Shown: one piece after another, positions 1 to 10,056 of the stretch | Numbering within the stretch: the stretch's first letter is position 1 | How the letters are laid out: the number at the start of each line of letters is the position of its first letter | The notes under the pieces: model-generated | Databases searched by the model: none | What the model was told of the DNA's origin: nothing | What the model saw: only the letters and a program-made list of their open reading frames with translations | Assembly: GCF_038007965.1 (NCBI RefSeq) | Contig: NZ_JBBOYD010000001.1 | Coordinates: forward strand, 1,218,501-1,282,500 | Direction: 5' to 3' | From: Niallia sp. FSL W8-0635 | Lineage (GTDB): Bacteria; Bacillota; Bacilli; Bacillales; Cytobacillaceae | DNA length: 64,000 bases | Position numbers and translations under genes: made by a program

Positions 1-17
1 AAAGCTTAAGAGATAAA

Positions 18-78
18 AGAGGCTGTCTTATTTAACGAGTGATACTTTCAAGTAAGCTCGTTCCCTAAGACATCCTCT
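18..78 (+). other. Intergenic stem-loop upstream of oppB
   Basis: Arms AGAGGCTGTCTTA (18-30) and TAAGACATCCTCT (66-78) pair with one mismatch, and inside them AACGAG (34-39) pairs with CTCGTT (57-62). No T-run follows, so it is not a classical terminator. Opp operons often carry a stem-loop between oppA and oppB that lowers downstream expression or protects the upstream mRNA. That role is inferred, because oppA itself is not in the window. Confidence 0.55.
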
Positions 79-123
79 TGCTTTCTAATTGGCGGTGTTT
101 TAGAAAAAAATGGAGGTAAAACC

Positions 124-1059
124 ATGATAAAGTACTTGACAAAACGTTTGCTGTTTATGGCGCTGTCCTTATGGTTAATCATTACAGCAACGTTTTTCTT
201 CATGAGGATGGCACCGGGTAACCCATTTACATCGGAAAAGAAAATGCCACCTGCAATCGAAGCAAATTTAAATGCCCATTATGGTCTTGATCAACCTTGG
301 TATGTTCAATATGGAGAGTATTTGCTACGTGTAGTTCAATGGGATTTCGGTCCATCTTTTAAATATAAGAGTCAGACTGTTAATCAATTAATTAATGAAG
401 GATTCCCTGTTTCATTAGTGCTGGGAATCGAAGCTATTTTCATTGCTTTAGCAATTGGTGTTACTTTAGGAGTAATTGCAGCCTTAAGGCATAATAAATG
501 GCAAGATTATTTAGCCATGATTGTTGCTGTATTAGGAATATCTGTACCTTCCTTTATTATGGCTGCCTTTTTACAATATATTTTTGCGATGAAACTAGGT
601 ATTTTCCCTGTAGCAAGATGGGGAACATTTATGCAAAGTGTCTTGCCAGCAATAGCTTTAGCAGCTGGTCCAACGGCATTCATTGCCCGTTTAACTAGAT
701 CTTCCATGCTAGAAGTATTAAGCAATGATTATATTAAAACAGCAAAAGCTAAAGGAATTAGTGGCTTTAATATTACTGTTAAGCATGCTATCCGCAATGC
801 AATCCTTCCAGTTGTTTCATACATGGGACCTTTATCAGCTGGGATTGTTACAGGAAGCTTTGTTATTGAGAAAATTTTCGGTATTCCAGGGCTGGGATCA
901 CAGTTTGTAAAAAGTATAAATAACCGTGATTATACAGCAATTATGGGAGTAACTGTTTTCTATAGTATTATCCTGTTAGTATCTGTTCTTCTTGTCGACT
1001 TATTGTACGGATTAATAGATCCTCGAATTAAACTATCGGGCGGGAAGAAAGGAGAGTAA
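124..1059 (+). CDS. oppB: Oligopeptide ABC transporter, permease OppB
   Basis: Inner-membrane permease of a dipeptide/oligopeptide importer; with OppC it forms the channel energised by OppD and OppF. The 311-aa protein begins with a membrane segment (about residues 9-29) and has several later ones. The EAA-type cytoplasmic loop that docks the ATPase is visible near residues 190-215 ([19 protein letters not shown]). The start follows TGGAGG at good spacing. oppC starts two bases after the stop, and the four genes run as one transcription unit. No substrate-binding protein gene is present; oppA is probably just left of the window. Family assignment is firm, substrate range is inferred. Confidence 0.95.
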   Translation: MIKYLTKRLLFMALSLWLIITATFFFMRMAPGNPFTSEKKMPPAIEANLNAHYGLDQPWYVQYGEYLLRVVQWDFGPSFKYKSQTVNQLINEGFPVSLVLGIEAIFIALAIGVTLGVIAALRHNKWQDYLAMIVAVLGISVPSFIMAAFLQYIFAMKLGIFPVARWGTFMQSVLPAIALAAGPTAFIARLTRSSMLEVLSNDYIKTAKAKGISGFNITVKHAIRNAILPVVSYMGPLSAGIVTGSFVIEKIFGIPGLGSQFVKSINNRDYTAIMGVTVFYSIILLVSVLLVDLLYGLIDPRIKLSGGKKGE

Positions 1060-1061
1060 AG

Positions 1062-1979
1062 ATGCAAGAAATTTCGAAAGATAAATTTGAAATAGTAGGC
1101 AATAGCAGTGTTGAATCGGAAAAGATTTCAAAGGCAAGTTTGTCCTTTTGGAAAGATGTATTTACTCGTTTTAAGAAAAATAAACTTGCAGTATTTGGAC
1201 TTGTACTATTAATTCTTTTAATCGTCATGGCATTTGTTGGGCCATTCCTCACACCATACAACTATTATGAAAATGATTTATCAAAAACCAACCAACCACC
1301 AAGTGCAGAGCATTATTTTGGTACCGATGAATTGGGTCGAGATATGTTTGAACGTATTTGGTATGGTGCAAAGATATCTCTATTTATTGGGATTGCTGCT
1401 GCATTTATCGACTTAGTGATAGGGGTAATTTGGGGAGGAATTGCAGGTTATAAAGGTGGAAAAACCGATGAGGTGATGATGCGTATAGCCGACGTATTAT
1501 ATGGTATTCCTTACCTGTTACTTGTAATCCTTCTAATGGTTGTGCTTGGACAAGGAATTTGGACAATGATTCTAGCGATGAGTATTACCGGTTGGATAAA
1601 TATGGCCCGTATGGTTCGTGGACAAGTATTATCTTTAAAGAGTCAAGAATATATACTTGCTTCTAGAACATTAGGAGCAGGCGTTTCAAGAATTATGGGC
1701 AAGCATTTAATTCCCAATGCAATGGGGCCAATCCTTGTTACTTTAACACTAACTGTGCCAAACGCTATTTTTACAGAAGCGTTTTTAAGCTATCTTGGAC
1801 TAGGTTTAACTCCTCCATTAGCTAGCTGGGGAACAATGGCTAATGATGGAATCGGTGCAATGCAATATTATCCATGGCGTTTATTCTTCCCGGCAATGTT
1901 TATTTGTTTAACAATCTTTGCATTTAATGTTATTGGGGACGGAATACGTGATGCCCTTGATCCAAGACTACGTAAGTAA
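1062..1979 (+). CDS. oppC: Oligopeptide ABC transporter, permease OppC
   Basis: Second membrane permease of the Opp importer. The 305-aa protein has a cytoplasmic N-terminal tail of about 40 residues, a first membrane helix near 44-62, and the OppC/DppC-type periplasmic-side segment FGTDELGRDMFERIWYGAK near residues 87-105. The EAA loop (GQVLSLKSQEYILASRTLGAG) lies near 187-207. Length and order are usual for OppC. An AAAGGAG ribosome-binding site sits in the end of oppB, and 12 bases separate the gene from oppD, consistent with translational coupling inside the operon. Confidence 0.95.
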   Translation: MQEISKDKFEIVGNSSVESEKISKASLSFWKDVFTRFKKNKLAVFGLVLLILLIVMAFVGPFLTPYNYYENDLSKTNQPPSAEHYFGTDELGRDMFERIWYGAKISLFIGIAAAFIDLVIGVIWGGIAGYKGGKTDEVMMRIADVLYGIPYLLLVILLMVVLGQGIWTMILAMSITGWINMARMVRGQVLSLKSQEYILASRTLGAGVSRIMGKHLIPNAMGPILVTLTLTVPNAIFTEAFLSYLGLGLTPPLASWGTMANDGIGAMQYYPWRLFFPAMFICLTIFAFNVIGDGIRDALDPRLRK

Positions 1980-1991
1980 GGAGTGAGATAA

Positions 1992-3059
1992 ATGGAAAAA
2001 TTATTAGAAGTAAAGGATTTACAAGTCTCATTCCATACGTATGGAGGAGAAGTGCAGGCAGTTCGTGGAGTATCCTTTGATCTATATAAAGGAGAAACAT
2101 TAGCAATTGTTGGTGAATCTGGATCAGGTAAGAGTGTTACTTCGCAAACGTTAATGAAATTAATTCCTATGCCTCCAGGTCATATTAAAGGCGGACAGAT
2201 TTTATTTAATGGAGAAGATATCGTACAAAAAACAGATAAAGAGATGGAAAGCATCCGAGGAAAAGAAATGAGTATGATTTTCCAAGATCCAATGACATCC
2301 TTGAATCCGACCATGCGAATTGGAGCACAAATTATGGAAGTGCTGATTAAACATCAGCAAATGAACAAAGAAAAAGCCAAGAAGAAAGCAATTGAGCTTC
2401 TAAGCTTAGTTGGTATTCCAAAACCAGAAAAAAGAGTGGACCAATATCCACACGAGTTTTCTGGAGGAATGAGACAGCGTGCGATGATTGCCATTGCTTT
2501 AGCAGCTAATCCTCATTTATTAATTGCTGATGAACCAACAACAGCATTAGATGTTACGATTCAAGCGCAAATTTTGGATTTAATGAAAGATTTACAAGAG
2601 AAAATGGATACAAGTATTATCTTCATTACTCATGACTTAGGGGTTGTTGCAAATGTAGCGGATCGCGTTGCTGTTATGTATGCAGGGCAAATTGTAGAAA
2701 TGGGTACTGTAGATGAGATTTTCTACGATCCAAGACATCCTTATACTTGGGGACTTCTTGCGTCAATGCCAAGCTTAGATAATGATAATGAAGATGAGCT
2801 TGCGGCGATACCGGGAACACCACCAGATTTAACAAATCCTCCAGTCGGAGATGCCTTTGCAGCTCGAAATCCGTATGCATTAGCAATTGATTTCGAACAA
2901 GAACCACCTTTATACCAAGTGTCAGAAACACATTTTGTAAAGTCATGGTTATTACATCCTAATGCACCAACAGTAGAACCACCTGCTTCTGTTAAAGAAA
3001 GAATAAGAAAGCTACCCTCTACCTTTGAAGTACCAGTTTTAGTAAAGGAGGAGAAATAA
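1992..3059 (+). CDS. oppD: Oligopeptide ABC transporter, ATPase OppD
   Basis: Cytoplasmic ATPase that hydrolyses ATP to drive peptide import together with OppF. Walker A is GESGSGKS (residues 41-48), the ABC signature is FSGGMRQR (156-163) and Walker B is LLIADEPT (176-183). The C-terminal region after about residue 260 carries the oligopeptide-transporter extension ([20 protein letters not shown]); the cysteines that bind an Fe-S cluster in some family members are not obvious here. At 355 aa it is normal for OppD. The stop codon directly abuts the GTG start of oppF. Confidence 0.95.
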   Translation: MEKLLEVKDLQVSFHTYGGEVQAVRGVSFDLYKGETLAIVGESGSGKSVTSQTLMKLIPMPPGHIKGGQILFNGEDIVQKTDKEMESIRGKEMSMIFQDPMTSLNPTMRIGAQIMEVLIKHQQMNKEKAKKKAIELLSLVGIPKPEKRVDQYPHEFSGGMRQRAMIAIALAANPHLLIADEPTTALDVTIQAQILDLMKDLQEKMDTSIIFITHDLGVVANVADRVAVMYAGQIVEMGTVDEIFYDPRHPYTWGLLASMPSLDNDNEDELAAIPGTPPDLTNPPVGDAFAARNPYALAIDFEQEPPLYQVSETHFVKSWLLHPNAPTVEPPASVKERIRKLPSTFEVPVLVKEEK

Positions 3060-3983
3060 GTGGCTGAAAAATTATTAGAAATAAAAAATCTTAAGCAATA
3101 TTTTAATGTTGGTACTCCTAACCTTGTTAAAGCAGTAGATGATGTAACTTTTGATATTTTCAAAGGAGAAACACTTGGATTAGTAGGAGAATCTGGTTGT
3201 GGGAAATCCACGACTGGGAGAACGATCATTCGCCTATACGATGCAACAGGCGGTCAAGTTTTATTTAATGGAGAAGACGTGCATGGAAGAAAATCAAGAG
3301 CAGATTTAAAGAAATTTAATCGTAAAATGCAAATGATTTTCCAAGATCCATATGCTTCATTAAATCCGCGAATGACTGTTGCTGATATCATTGCAGAAGG
3401 AATTGATATTCACGGTTTAGCGAAGAACAGAAGTGAAAGAATGGAAAAGGTATACGAACTGCTTCAAACAGTTGGTTTAAATAAAGAGCACGCTAATCGT
3501 TATCCCCATGAATTCTCAGGTGGACAGAGACAAAGAATCGGGATTGCGCGTGCATTAGCTGTAGATCCTGACTTTATCATTGCAGATGAACCGATTTCTG
3601 CATTAGATGTTTCTATTCAAGCACAGGTTGTTAACTTGATGAAGAAGCTTCAAAAGGAAAAAGGATTAACGTATTTATTTATTGCCCATGATTTATCCAT
3701 GGTTAAGTATATAAGTGACCGTATTGGTGTTATGTATTTTGGAAAATTAGTGGAACTTGCTCCTGCAGAGGAGTTATATAATAACCCTATTCATCCATAT
3801 ACACAGTCCTTATTATCAGCAATTCCTCTTCCGGATCCAGAAACAGAGCGTACAAGAAAAAGAACGGTTTATGATCCTTCCGTTCATCAATACAATGATG
3901 GCGAAGAACTTAAAATGAGAGAAATTAAACCAGGCCATTTTGTTTATTGCTCTGAAGCGGAATATAATAAATATAAAGCATAA
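3060..3983 (+). CDS. oppF: Oligopeptide ABC transporter, ATPase OppF
   Basis: Partner ATPase of OppD. The 307-aa protein has Walker A GESGCGKS (residues 43-50), the signature FSGGQRQR, and a Walker B segment [14 protein letters not shown]. The start is GTG, immediately after the oppD stop TAA, with an AAAGGAGG ribosome-binding site inside the end of oppD. The oligopeptide-transporter C-terminal domain ends in [16 protein letters not shown] strong terminator follows, so oppF ends the operon. Confidence 0.95.
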   Translation: MAEKLLEIKNLKQYFNVGTPNLVKAVDDVTFDIFKGETLGLVGESGCGKSTTGRTIIRLYDATGGQVLFNGEDVHGRKSRADLKKFNRKMQMIFQDPYASLNPRMTVADIIAEGIDIHGLAKNRSERMEKVYELLQTVGLNKEHANRYPHEFSGGQRQRIGIARALAVDPDFIIADEPISALDVSIQAQVVNLMKKLQKEKGLTYLFIAHDLSMVKYISDRIGVMYFGKLVELAPAEELYNNPIHPYTQSLLSAIPLPDPETERTRKRTVYDPSVHQYNDGEELKMREIKPGHFVYCSEAEYNKYKA

Positions 3984-4006
3984 GTGAAACAATAATAATA
4001 TCTACC

Positions 4007-4048
4007 AAGTCGATAATCTCAGAGCATAATGAGGTTGTCGACTTTTTT
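4007..4048 (+). terminator. Rho-independent terminator of opp operon
   Basis: AAGTCGATAATCTC pairs with GAGGTTGTCGACTT around a 10-base loop and is followed by a T-run. It lies 24 bases after the oppF stop. Confidence 0.9.
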
Positions 4049-4190
4049 ATATTTAGCTAAGCTCCTATCTATATAAAGGGAAGAAAACAGTAATAGCATT
4101 AGCTTGTTTGAGTTGTTACAATAAAAGGAATACATAATTTATACCCTGGTAGTAGATAATTTATACTGTACATAGATGGGAGTTATCACT

Positions 4191-5399
4191 ATGAATAAAA
4201 AACTAATATCCTTCGGGTTAAGTATATTTTTATTAATCCCCAATGTTGCTTTTGCTAAGGGGGAGAATGTTATACCTAAACAGCCAACAAAACAAATGGA
4301 AATTATGAAAAAACAATTGCCACTCTCTTTGCCAAGATTGAAAACAAATACTTTTACCTTTTCCTATCCTGATGCTGTAAGAGGTATATATGTAAATTCT
4401 CACTCCATTGGAGGGAGCAAGTGGAATCAATTAATCGATTTAGTAAAAAATACAGATTTAAATGCAATGGTAATTGATTATAAAGAAGATCATGGTAATT
4501 TAACCTTTATGCCAGAAGAAAGTTCTCCTTATCGGAACATTGGCAGTCACTCTATAAAAAATATGACGTCTTTATTAGAACGGCTTGAAAAAGAGAAAAT
4601 TTATCCGATTGCTCGTATTGTTGTTTTCAAGGATTCGGTACTAGCTGAGGAAAAACCAGAATGGTCTTTTGTCCAAGGAAAAAAGGTTTGGACAAATGGG
4701 AGAGGGGAAGCGTTTGTTAATCCTTTTGAAAAAAGGGTTTGGGATTATAATGTTAATCTTGCAATCGAAGCAGCTAAAATGGGCTTTCAAGAGATACAAT
4801 TTGATTATGTTCGCTTTCCAGAAGGCTTTGAAAACAAAGGAGATAAATTAAGCTATTCTAAAGGTGAATATGAGAAATTAAATATATCTGATGGGGACAA
4901 AAGGGTAGAGGCTGTTACAGACTTTGTTCAATATGCCAAAGAAAAATTAGAACCATTTGACGTTAAAGTTTCAGTTGATATATTTGGATACACAGCAACT
5001 TTGGATGAAGCACCAGGAATCGGGCAAAATTTTTCAAAGATAAGTAGCCATGTTGATGTTATTTCTTCTATGATATATCCAAGTCATTGGACAGACTATT
5101 TCGGCATTGAAAAACCTGATCTCCATCCTTATGAACTCATAAGCGAATATATAAAAGTAGAAAAGCAAAAGTTAGACCAAATAGAAAATGCACCTATTTC
5201 AAGACCTTGGCTTCAAGATTTTACAGCCACTTGGCTAGGGAAAAATAATTATCAAGTATATGGAAAAGAGGAAATCCAAAAGCAGATAAAAGCGTTAAAT
5301 GATCAAGGGGTTTCTGAGTTTTTACTTTGGAATGCTGGGAATAATTATACGAAAAATGTTAATTATAAGCCGAGTAATAAAGAACAAAAAGGAGATTAA
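4191..5399 (+). CDS. Secreted putative glycoside hydrolase (DUF4015 type)
   Basis: An exported protein of 402 aa from the chosen start. MNKKLISFGLSIFLLIPNVAFA is a clear Sec signal peptide with cleavage after AFA. The rest has (beta/alpha)8-barrel features: VRGIYVNSHS, VIDYKEDHG, GFQEIQFDYVRFP, KVSVDIFGYT and VISSMIYPSHW, the pattern I know from the DUF4015 putative glycosidase family. An in-frame ATG 15 bases upstream (4176) is less likely, because GGGAG lies 8 bases before 4191. The acidic Asp in QFDYVRFP is a candidate catalytic residue. The substrate is unknown. The ribosome-binding site of the next gene overlaps the 3' end. Confidence 0.82.
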   Translation: MNKKLISFGLSIFLLIPNVAFAKGENVIPKQPTKQMEIMKKQLPLSLPRLKTNTFTFSYPDAVRGIYVNSHSIGGSKWNQLIDLVKNTDLNAMVIDYKEDHGNLTFMPEESSPYRNIGSHSIKNMTSLLERLEKEKIYPIARIVVFKDSVLAEEKPEWSFVQGKKVWTNGRGEAFVNPFEKRVWDYNVNLAIEAAKMGFQEIQFDYVRFPEGFENKGDKLSYSKGEYEKLNISDGDKRVEAVTDFVQYAKEKLEPFDVKVSVDIFGYTATLDEAPGIGQNFSKISSHVDVISSMIYPSHWTDYFGIEKPDLHPYELISEYIKVEKQKLDQIENAPISRPWLQDFTATWLGKNNYQVYGKEEIQKQIKALNDQGVSEFLLWNAGNNYTKNVNYKPSNKEQKGD

Positions 5400-5402
5400 T
5401 GC

Positions 5403-5978
5403 ATGCATTGGTATGATAAGCTAAATGAATATTTTCCTGTAGAAGAAATGAAATCACAAGAACATATGGAGGCATTATTAAAGGATTTTCCGGAATATTA
5501 TCATAAGGATGAAGGAAAGTACCATGTGTTAATGTATGTGGAAGCAGAGGATTTTATCTTTATTGATTACTTATTTGTTTCCAATGAAGCAAGAGGTCAA
5601 GGTCTTGGACATCAATTAGTGGAAAAGCTTAAAGCGAAGCAAAAACCTATTATATTAGAAGTAGAACCAATTAATTATAAAGATAGTGATACGAAAAAGA
5701 GATTAAAGTTTTATCAACGTGAAGGATTTAAACATGCGAAAACGATTGGATACAGACGTATGTCATTGGCAACTAGAGAAGTTAATGCAATGGAAATTCT
5801 CTATTGGGCACCTAATAACGAAGGAGAAGATGTCGTATATCAGTCAATGGTAAAGACTTATAATAAAATTCATACGTATAAGGACATCCATTTTTACGGT
5901 GAACCTTATGAACCGGTTGAAAAAGTTGTACAGCTTAATAATAAAGAAGAACACAAAAATATATTTGATGAAATTTAA
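5403..5978 (+). CDS. yjbC: GNAT-family acetyltransferase (YjbC-like)
   Basis: Predicted acetyl-CoA-dependent N-acetyltransferase of 191 aa. The GNAT acetyl-CoA loop is seen in LFVSNEARGQGLGHQLVEKL (V-x-x-x-x-R-G-x-G-x-G/H). The remaining two-thirds, including KFYQREGFK typical of motif B, is conserved in YjbC proteins as I know them. It starts three bases after the DUF4015 gene, so the two are probably co-transcribed. In B. subtilis yjbC lies directly upstream of spx and shares a stress-responsive transcript with it; here 521 bp separate them. The acceptor substrate is unknown. Confidence 0.85.
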   Translation: MHWYDKLNEYFPVEEMKSQEHMEALLKDFPEYYHKDEGKYHVLMYVEAEDFIFIDYLFVSNEARGQGLGHQLVEKLKAKQKPIILEVEPINYKDSDTKKRLKFYQREGFKHAKTIGYRRMSLATREVNAMEILYWAPNNEGEDVVYQSMVKTYNKIHTYKDIHFYGEPYEPVEKVVQLNNKEEHKNIFDEI

Positions 5979-6499
5979 CTAGGTTATTTTAAGAGAAGGA
6001 AACGATTTGAATAATAGGGAAATTTCCTTTGAGAAAAAGCCCTTCCTATTTTCATTAAAACATTCTTAATTGAGAATAGGAAGAGGTTTAAAGATAATGA
6101 AAATAGGGTAATGAAAAATAAAGTATATTTAAAGAACAAATATTTTAACAGAAACGATAAATAGTTGAAACTTTTTTTGTTTTCAAACGTCTATAATGAT
6201 AAGCAATAAATTTTAAGGGAAATTCGTATAATAATCACGAGTTTTCTTACATAAAGGAGGAGAATAACAACAAATCACGTAAGAGTAGCAATTTATTAAC
6301 AGAAAATAATCATACTTGTGGATAATTTTTTCAAAACATATACCATAATGCAAACAATTAGTGTATAATAATTAATATAAATTACTTGATTGAATTAATT
6401 ATAATTTAAGAATTTTCGAAAAAAGAGATTCAAGTTATTTATAATTATAATGAATGTAGTTAATTACATGTCTAAATAAAGGGAGCGTGAATTTGTAAA
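5979..6499 (+). other. AT-rich spx leader region with possible promoters
   Basis: There is no supported gene in these 521 bp. Several TATAAT-like -10 elements occur (6192-6197, 6227-6232, 6364-6369), but none has a good -35 at 16-18 bp, so exact promoters cannot be fixed. A perfect AAAGGAGG (6253-6260) is followed by no usual start codon. B. subtilis spx is known to use several promoters here. A PerR-like box is listed separately. Confidence 0.4.
6439..6453 (+). promoter_or_regulatory. Possible PerR box upstream of spx
   Basis: TTATAATTATAATGA matches the PerR consensus TTATAATnATTATAA at 13 of 15 positions, counting the free position. B. subtilis spx is repressed by PerR from a site near its promoter. 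The region is so AT-rich that a chance match is quite possible. Confidence 0.25.
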
Positions 6500-6895
6500 A
6501 TGGTAACATTATACACTTCACCAAGTTGTACATCCTGCAGAAAAGCAAAAGCATGGTTAGAGGAACATGAAATTGCTTATAAAGAAAGAAATATATTTTC
6601 TGAACCACTTTCAATTGACGAGATAAAAGAAATTCTTCGTATGACTGAAGATGGAACAGATGAAATTATTTCAACAAGAAGTAAAACTTTTCAAAAACTA
6701 AATGTGAATTTAGAAACAATGCCGCTACAAGATTTATTTGGTATCATCCAAAATAATCCAGGACTATTGAGACGTCCTATTATTATTGATGAAAAAAGGC
6801 TGCAGGTAGGATACAACGAAGATGAAATACGTCGATTCTTACCAAGAAAAGTTCGTACTTTCCAATTAAGAGAAGCTCAACGATTAGTTAACTAA
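6500..6895 (+). CDS. spx: Global stress regulator Spx
   Basis: Spx (ArsC-like fold) binds the alpha subunit C-terminal domain of RNA polymerase and redirects transcription during disulphide stress; ClpXP degrades it. The 131-aa sequence is full length, with the redox switch CxxC as C10-T-S-C13 and the ArsC-family segments [16 protein letters not shown] and LLRRPIIID. The start follows GGGAGCG with slightly long spacing. Its known controllers are also in the window: the ClpXP adaptor gene spxH (13.6 kb) and mecA. Confidence 0.97.
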   Translation: MVTLYTSPSCTSCRKAKAWLEEHEIAYKERNIFSEPLSIDEIKEILRMTEDGTDEIISTRSKTFQKLNVNLETMPLQDLFGIIQNNPGLLRRPIIIDEKRLQVGYNEDEIRRFLPRKVRTFQLREAQRLVN

Positions 6896-6915
6896 TAATA
6901 AGAAGTATAAAAAAA

Positions 6916-6966
6916 GATCTGACTTTAAGCGATGGCAATTTGTCATCCTTTGGTCAGATTTTTCTT
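6916..6966 (+). terminator. Terminator of spx
   Basis: ATCTGAC (6917-6923) pairs with GTCAGAT (6953-6959), with an inner GATG/CATC stem, followed by a T-rich tail. It begins about 20 bases after the spx stop. Confidence 0.85.
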
Positions 6967-7417
6967 TTATTCGTAAAGGTCTAAGTGTTGCCCTTAATAA
7001 GGTGCGAGAAATCATTTCTGACCTCACCGTGAATAAATGGTTATATTTGGTTAAATCTGTTAGTTATTGCTTTTTCTTTTTAGTTTGAAATAATTTCTGT
7101 GAGGTAATACTACTAAATATAACTAAACAGGAATATGGTATTAAAAAAGAAATAATCTCTCTATGCTGAATAAAGTTCTTTTTATTTTAAAAAATTAAAA
7201 ATTGTGAATGTTTTATGGATAGGCATTTAATGGTTTTTTTTAATCCCAAGATATTTTAATTCCATTTATACTGCTTTTATCATAAAATATAAGGTACAAG
7301 GTACAATACGAGGAAAATACAAATTTTTATTTCAGAAAGATTTATTGTAAGGAATAAAACAAATCTGTATGGGGGTCTCTTGTCCCTTCCATCATAGTCT
7401 GAAGGGAGTGTAAGCGT
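6967..7417 (+). other. spx-mecA intergenic region
   Basis: No gene is supported. A related sequence GAAAT-A/C-ATTTCTG occurs twice, followed by ACCTCAC (7021-7027) in the first copy and by its inverse GTGAGGT (7099-7105) in the second, so a long-range hairpin is possible. Just before mecA there is a GAAGGGAG ribosome-binding site. The minus-strand reading frame overlapping the mecA start has no codon or signal support. Confidence 0.35.
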
Positions 7418-8080
7418 ATGGAAATTGAAAGAATTAATGATCATACAGTAAAGTTTTATATTTCGTATATTGATATAGAAGAGCGTGGATTTAAGCGTGA
7501 GGAGATTTGGTATAATCGGGAACGCAGTGAAGAATTGTTTTGGGAAATGATGGATGAAGTCCATCAAGAAGAAGACTTCATATTTGATGGACCATTATGG
7601 ATTCAAGTTCAAGCACTAGAGAAAGGGTTAGAAATTCTGGTGACTAAGGCACAACTTTCTAAAGACGGACAGAAGTTTGAAATTTCTATTCCAGAGGATA
7701 AGCTAAAGGATTTACCAATTGATGAACGTTTTGAAGACTTAATGGATCAACACTTCACTATTAAAGATGGGGAAGAAGAGTATGATGAAAGTCTTGAGTT
7801 TATTTTAACATTTAAAGATTTTGAAGATATCATTTCCTTATCAAAATTACAAGGATTAGAAGGAATTGATACAAAGCTTTACAGCTATAAAGAAAAATAT
7901 TACTTATTTGTACAATTCCTTGATGAGGAAATACCGGAAGAGGAAGTTGAAAATGCTTTAAGTATTATACTTGAATATGCTCAAGAGGATTCCAAAATGA
8001 CCATTCATGTTCTTCAAGAATATGGAAAAGTTATTATTGAGAATGAAGTATTTATGGAGTTGCGAAAGTACTTTCATTAA
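7418..8080 (+). CDS. mecA: Adaptor protein MecA
   Basis: MecA delivers substrates such as ComK to the ClpC-ClpP protease and has a second role in limiting Spx activity. The 220-aa protein starts MEIERINDHTVKFYISYIDIEERGF, the conserved N-terminal substrate-binding domain. An acidic middle linker precedes the C-terminal ClpC-binding domain (LEFILTFKDFEDIISLSK... YGKVIIENEVF). A GAAGGGAG site precedes the ATG. It is monocistronic: a terminator follows, and cls has its own upstream region. Confidence 0.95.
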   Translation: MEIERINDHTVKFYISYIDIEERGFKREEIWYNRERSEELFWEMMDEVHQEEDFIFDGPLWIQVQALEKGLEILVTKAQLSKDGQKFEISIPEDKLKDLPIDERFEDLMDQHFTIKDGEEEYDESLEFILTFKDFEDIISLSKLQGLEGIDTKLYSYKEKYYLFVQFLDEEIPEEEVENALSIILEYAQEDSKMTIHVLQEYGKVIIENEVFMELRKYFH

Positions 8081-8119
8081 ATAATTGGGGTTCAAAATTA
8101 AATATAATGAAGTTTAACG

Positions 8120-8167
8120 GAAACTCTACACTGTTCGGTAATCACCTTGCATTGTGGAGTTTTTTTA
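8120..8167 (+). terminator. Terminator of mecA
   Basis: AACTCTACA (8122-8130) pairs with TGTGGAGTT (8153-8161, one G-T pair) and runs into seven T residues. A second TGTGGAGTTTTTT occurs at about 8195-8208 without its own upstream arm. Confidence 0.85.
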
Positions 8168-8398
8168 CATAAGTAAAGAAGAAAGCATGTATAAGTGTGG
8201 AGTTTTTTGAATAGATATAGACAGCTATAGAAAATGGGAAGTCCACACTATCCTAAAGAGTTCTATACAATACAGCTTCTTAAAGCAAGAGATATAGAAG
8301 TTTATAATGAGTGTACTTTATTGACATTGTGGGTAAATATAAGGGAATAATAATAATTGATAAATATAGGCTTAATGTAAGTAAATGGGAGAATGGCG

Positions 8399-9925
8399 GT
8401 GTCTGTCATGAATCATACTGCTAGGTTAGGATTATTTTTTGCTGTAGCAGCTCTTTTTGTTTATGTATTTAATTTATTTTTCTCCGTTCAGGGTGGTATT
8501 TACGGACAGTTAAGTTTAGTTATTAGTTTATCGGTTATTTTTATCGGCTTTGTCATTTTTTTTGAAAATAGACATCCAACTCAAACGCTAACTTGGTTAA
8601 TAGTATTAGGTAGTTTTCCGATTATCGGCTTTGTCTTCTATTTATTCTTTGGTAGGAACTATCAGAAAGAAAGAGTGTATCGGAAAAAGTACTTTTTGGA
8701 TAAAGAAGCATTTCTTAAGATTGAGCAAGAAATTAGCTCCAAAAAAGAAGAAAAGCGAAAGATACTGGATGGACATCAACGCAATTTATTTCATCTAGCA
8801 GAGAAACTGGGGAATAGTCCCATCTCTTTTGGCACCTCCACTCAGGTGTTAACAGATGGAGAGGAGACATTTAATACTATTTTAGCTGAACTAAAGCAAG
8901 CAAAACACCATATTCACATGGAATATTATATTGTAAGAGATGATGCTATTGGTCAAGAGATAAAACAGATATTAGTGGAGAAGGCAAGAGCGGGAGTTCA
9001 AGTAAGGTTTTTATATGATGCAGTTGGTTCCTGGCAGCTTTCTAAAAGGTTTCGATTAGAAATGAAAGAGGCGGGTATCGAGGTTATTGCTTTTGGTCCT
9101 GTTAAAATGCCTTTTTTTAATAGTAAATTTAATTTTAGAAATCATCGTAAAATCATTATTATTGATGGAAATGTCGGTTTTGTTGGTGGGTTAAATATTG
9201 GGGATGAGTATTTGGGAAGAAATCCTTCGATTGGCTATTGGAGAGACACCCATTTACTGGTGAAAGGAAATGCTGTGAGATCCTTACAATTAATTTTTCT
9301 TCAAGATTGGTTCTATATGACCAATCATAGCTTTTTAACAGAGGAATACTTAACACCTGTTTCTGAGGGGAATTCACATGGTGGAGTACAATTGATTGCT
9401 GGTGGGCCTGACAATGAATGGAGTGTCATCAAAAATATTTTTTTCAGCATGATTACGACCGCTAAAGAATCGATTTGGATTGCTACTCCATACTTCATTC
9501 CAGATGAAGATATTTTTTCTGCCATTAAAATAGCTTCTTTAAGTGGGGTAGATGTTCGAATACTTGTTCCAAGTAAACCAGATAAACGAATTGTTTTCCA
9601 TGCTTCTCGTTCTTATTTTCCAGAATTATTAGAGTCGGGAGTAAGGATTTTTGAATACAATCGTGGGTTTATGCATAGCAAAATAATTATAGTTGATGGA
9701 GAAATAGCCTCCATCGGAACTTGCAATATGGATATGAGAAGCTTTCATTTGAATTTTGAAGTGAGTGCTTTTTTATATAAAACAAGAAGCACAGAAAAAC
9801 TAGTTAAAGATTATATAGAAGATATCAAACATTCGATCGAATTAGAAGTGGACAGCTTTAATAAAAGACATTATGGATATAGAATGCTCGAATCTACTTC
9901 TAGATTATTGTCTCCATTATTATAG
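8399..9925 (+). CDS. cls: Cardiolipin synthase (phospholipase D family)
   Basis: Membrane enzyme that condenses two phosphatidylglycerol molecules to cardiolipin and glycerol. Two N-terminal helices (about residues 5-60) precede the phospholipase D fold with two HKD motifs, HRKIIIIDGNVGFVGG (His249) and HSKIIIVDGEIASIG (His426). GTG at 8399 is chosen because GGGAG (8387-8391) lies 7 bases upstream; ATG 8393 is too close and ATG 8408 too far. It is about 508 aa, the usual length. Bacilli often carry cls paralogues, so its share of cardiolipin synthesis is unknown. The mecA-cls-coiA order is known from other bacilli. Confidence 0.93.
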   Translation: MSVMNHTARLGLFFAVAALFVYVFNLFFSVQGGIYGQLSLVISLSVIFIGFVIFFENRHPTQTLTWLIVLGSFPIIGFVFYLFFGRNYQKERVYRKKYFLDKEAFLKIEQEISSKKEEKRKILDGHQRNLFHLAEKLGNSPISFGTSTQVLTDGEETFNTILAELKQAKHHIHMEYYIVRDDAIGQEIKQILVEKARAGVQVRFLYDAVGSWQLSKRFRLEMKEAGIEVIAFGPVKMPFFNSKFNFRNHRKIIIIDGNVGFVGGLNIGDEYLGRNPSIGYWRDTHLLVKGNAVRSLQLIFLQDWFYMTNHSFLTEEYLTPVSEGNSHGGVQLIAGGPDNEWSVIKNIFFSMITTAKESIWIATPYFIPDEDIFSAIKIASLSGVDVRILVPSKPDKRIVFHASRSYFPELLESGVRIFEYNRGFMHSKIIIVDGEIASIGTCNMDMRSFHLNFEVSAFLYKTRSTEKLVKDYIEDIKHSIELEVDSFNKRHYGYRMLESTSRLLSPLL

Positions 9926-9928
9926 CAG

Positions 9929-9965
9929 GGAAAGCTATCTTTTATGGACAAAGATAGCTTTTTGC
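9929..9965 (+). terminator. Terminator of cls
   Basis: AAAGCTATCTTT (9931-9942) and AAAGATAGCTTT (9950-9961) form a 12-bp perfect stem with a 7-base loop, followed by T residues. Confidence 0.9.
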
Positions 9966-10056
9966 ATTATTTATAAATAAAAATAATCTTTTTGAAGGAA
10001 TAGTAAGGACGAAAAAGAATAAGTAAAAGAAGAAATCAAAAGGAGGGATTTTTTAT

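Noticed and set aside
7280..7567. 95-codon minus-strand frame overlapping the mecA start
   Set aside because: It overlaps a certain gene, has no ribosome-binding site, and its composition reflects AT-rich antisense sequence.
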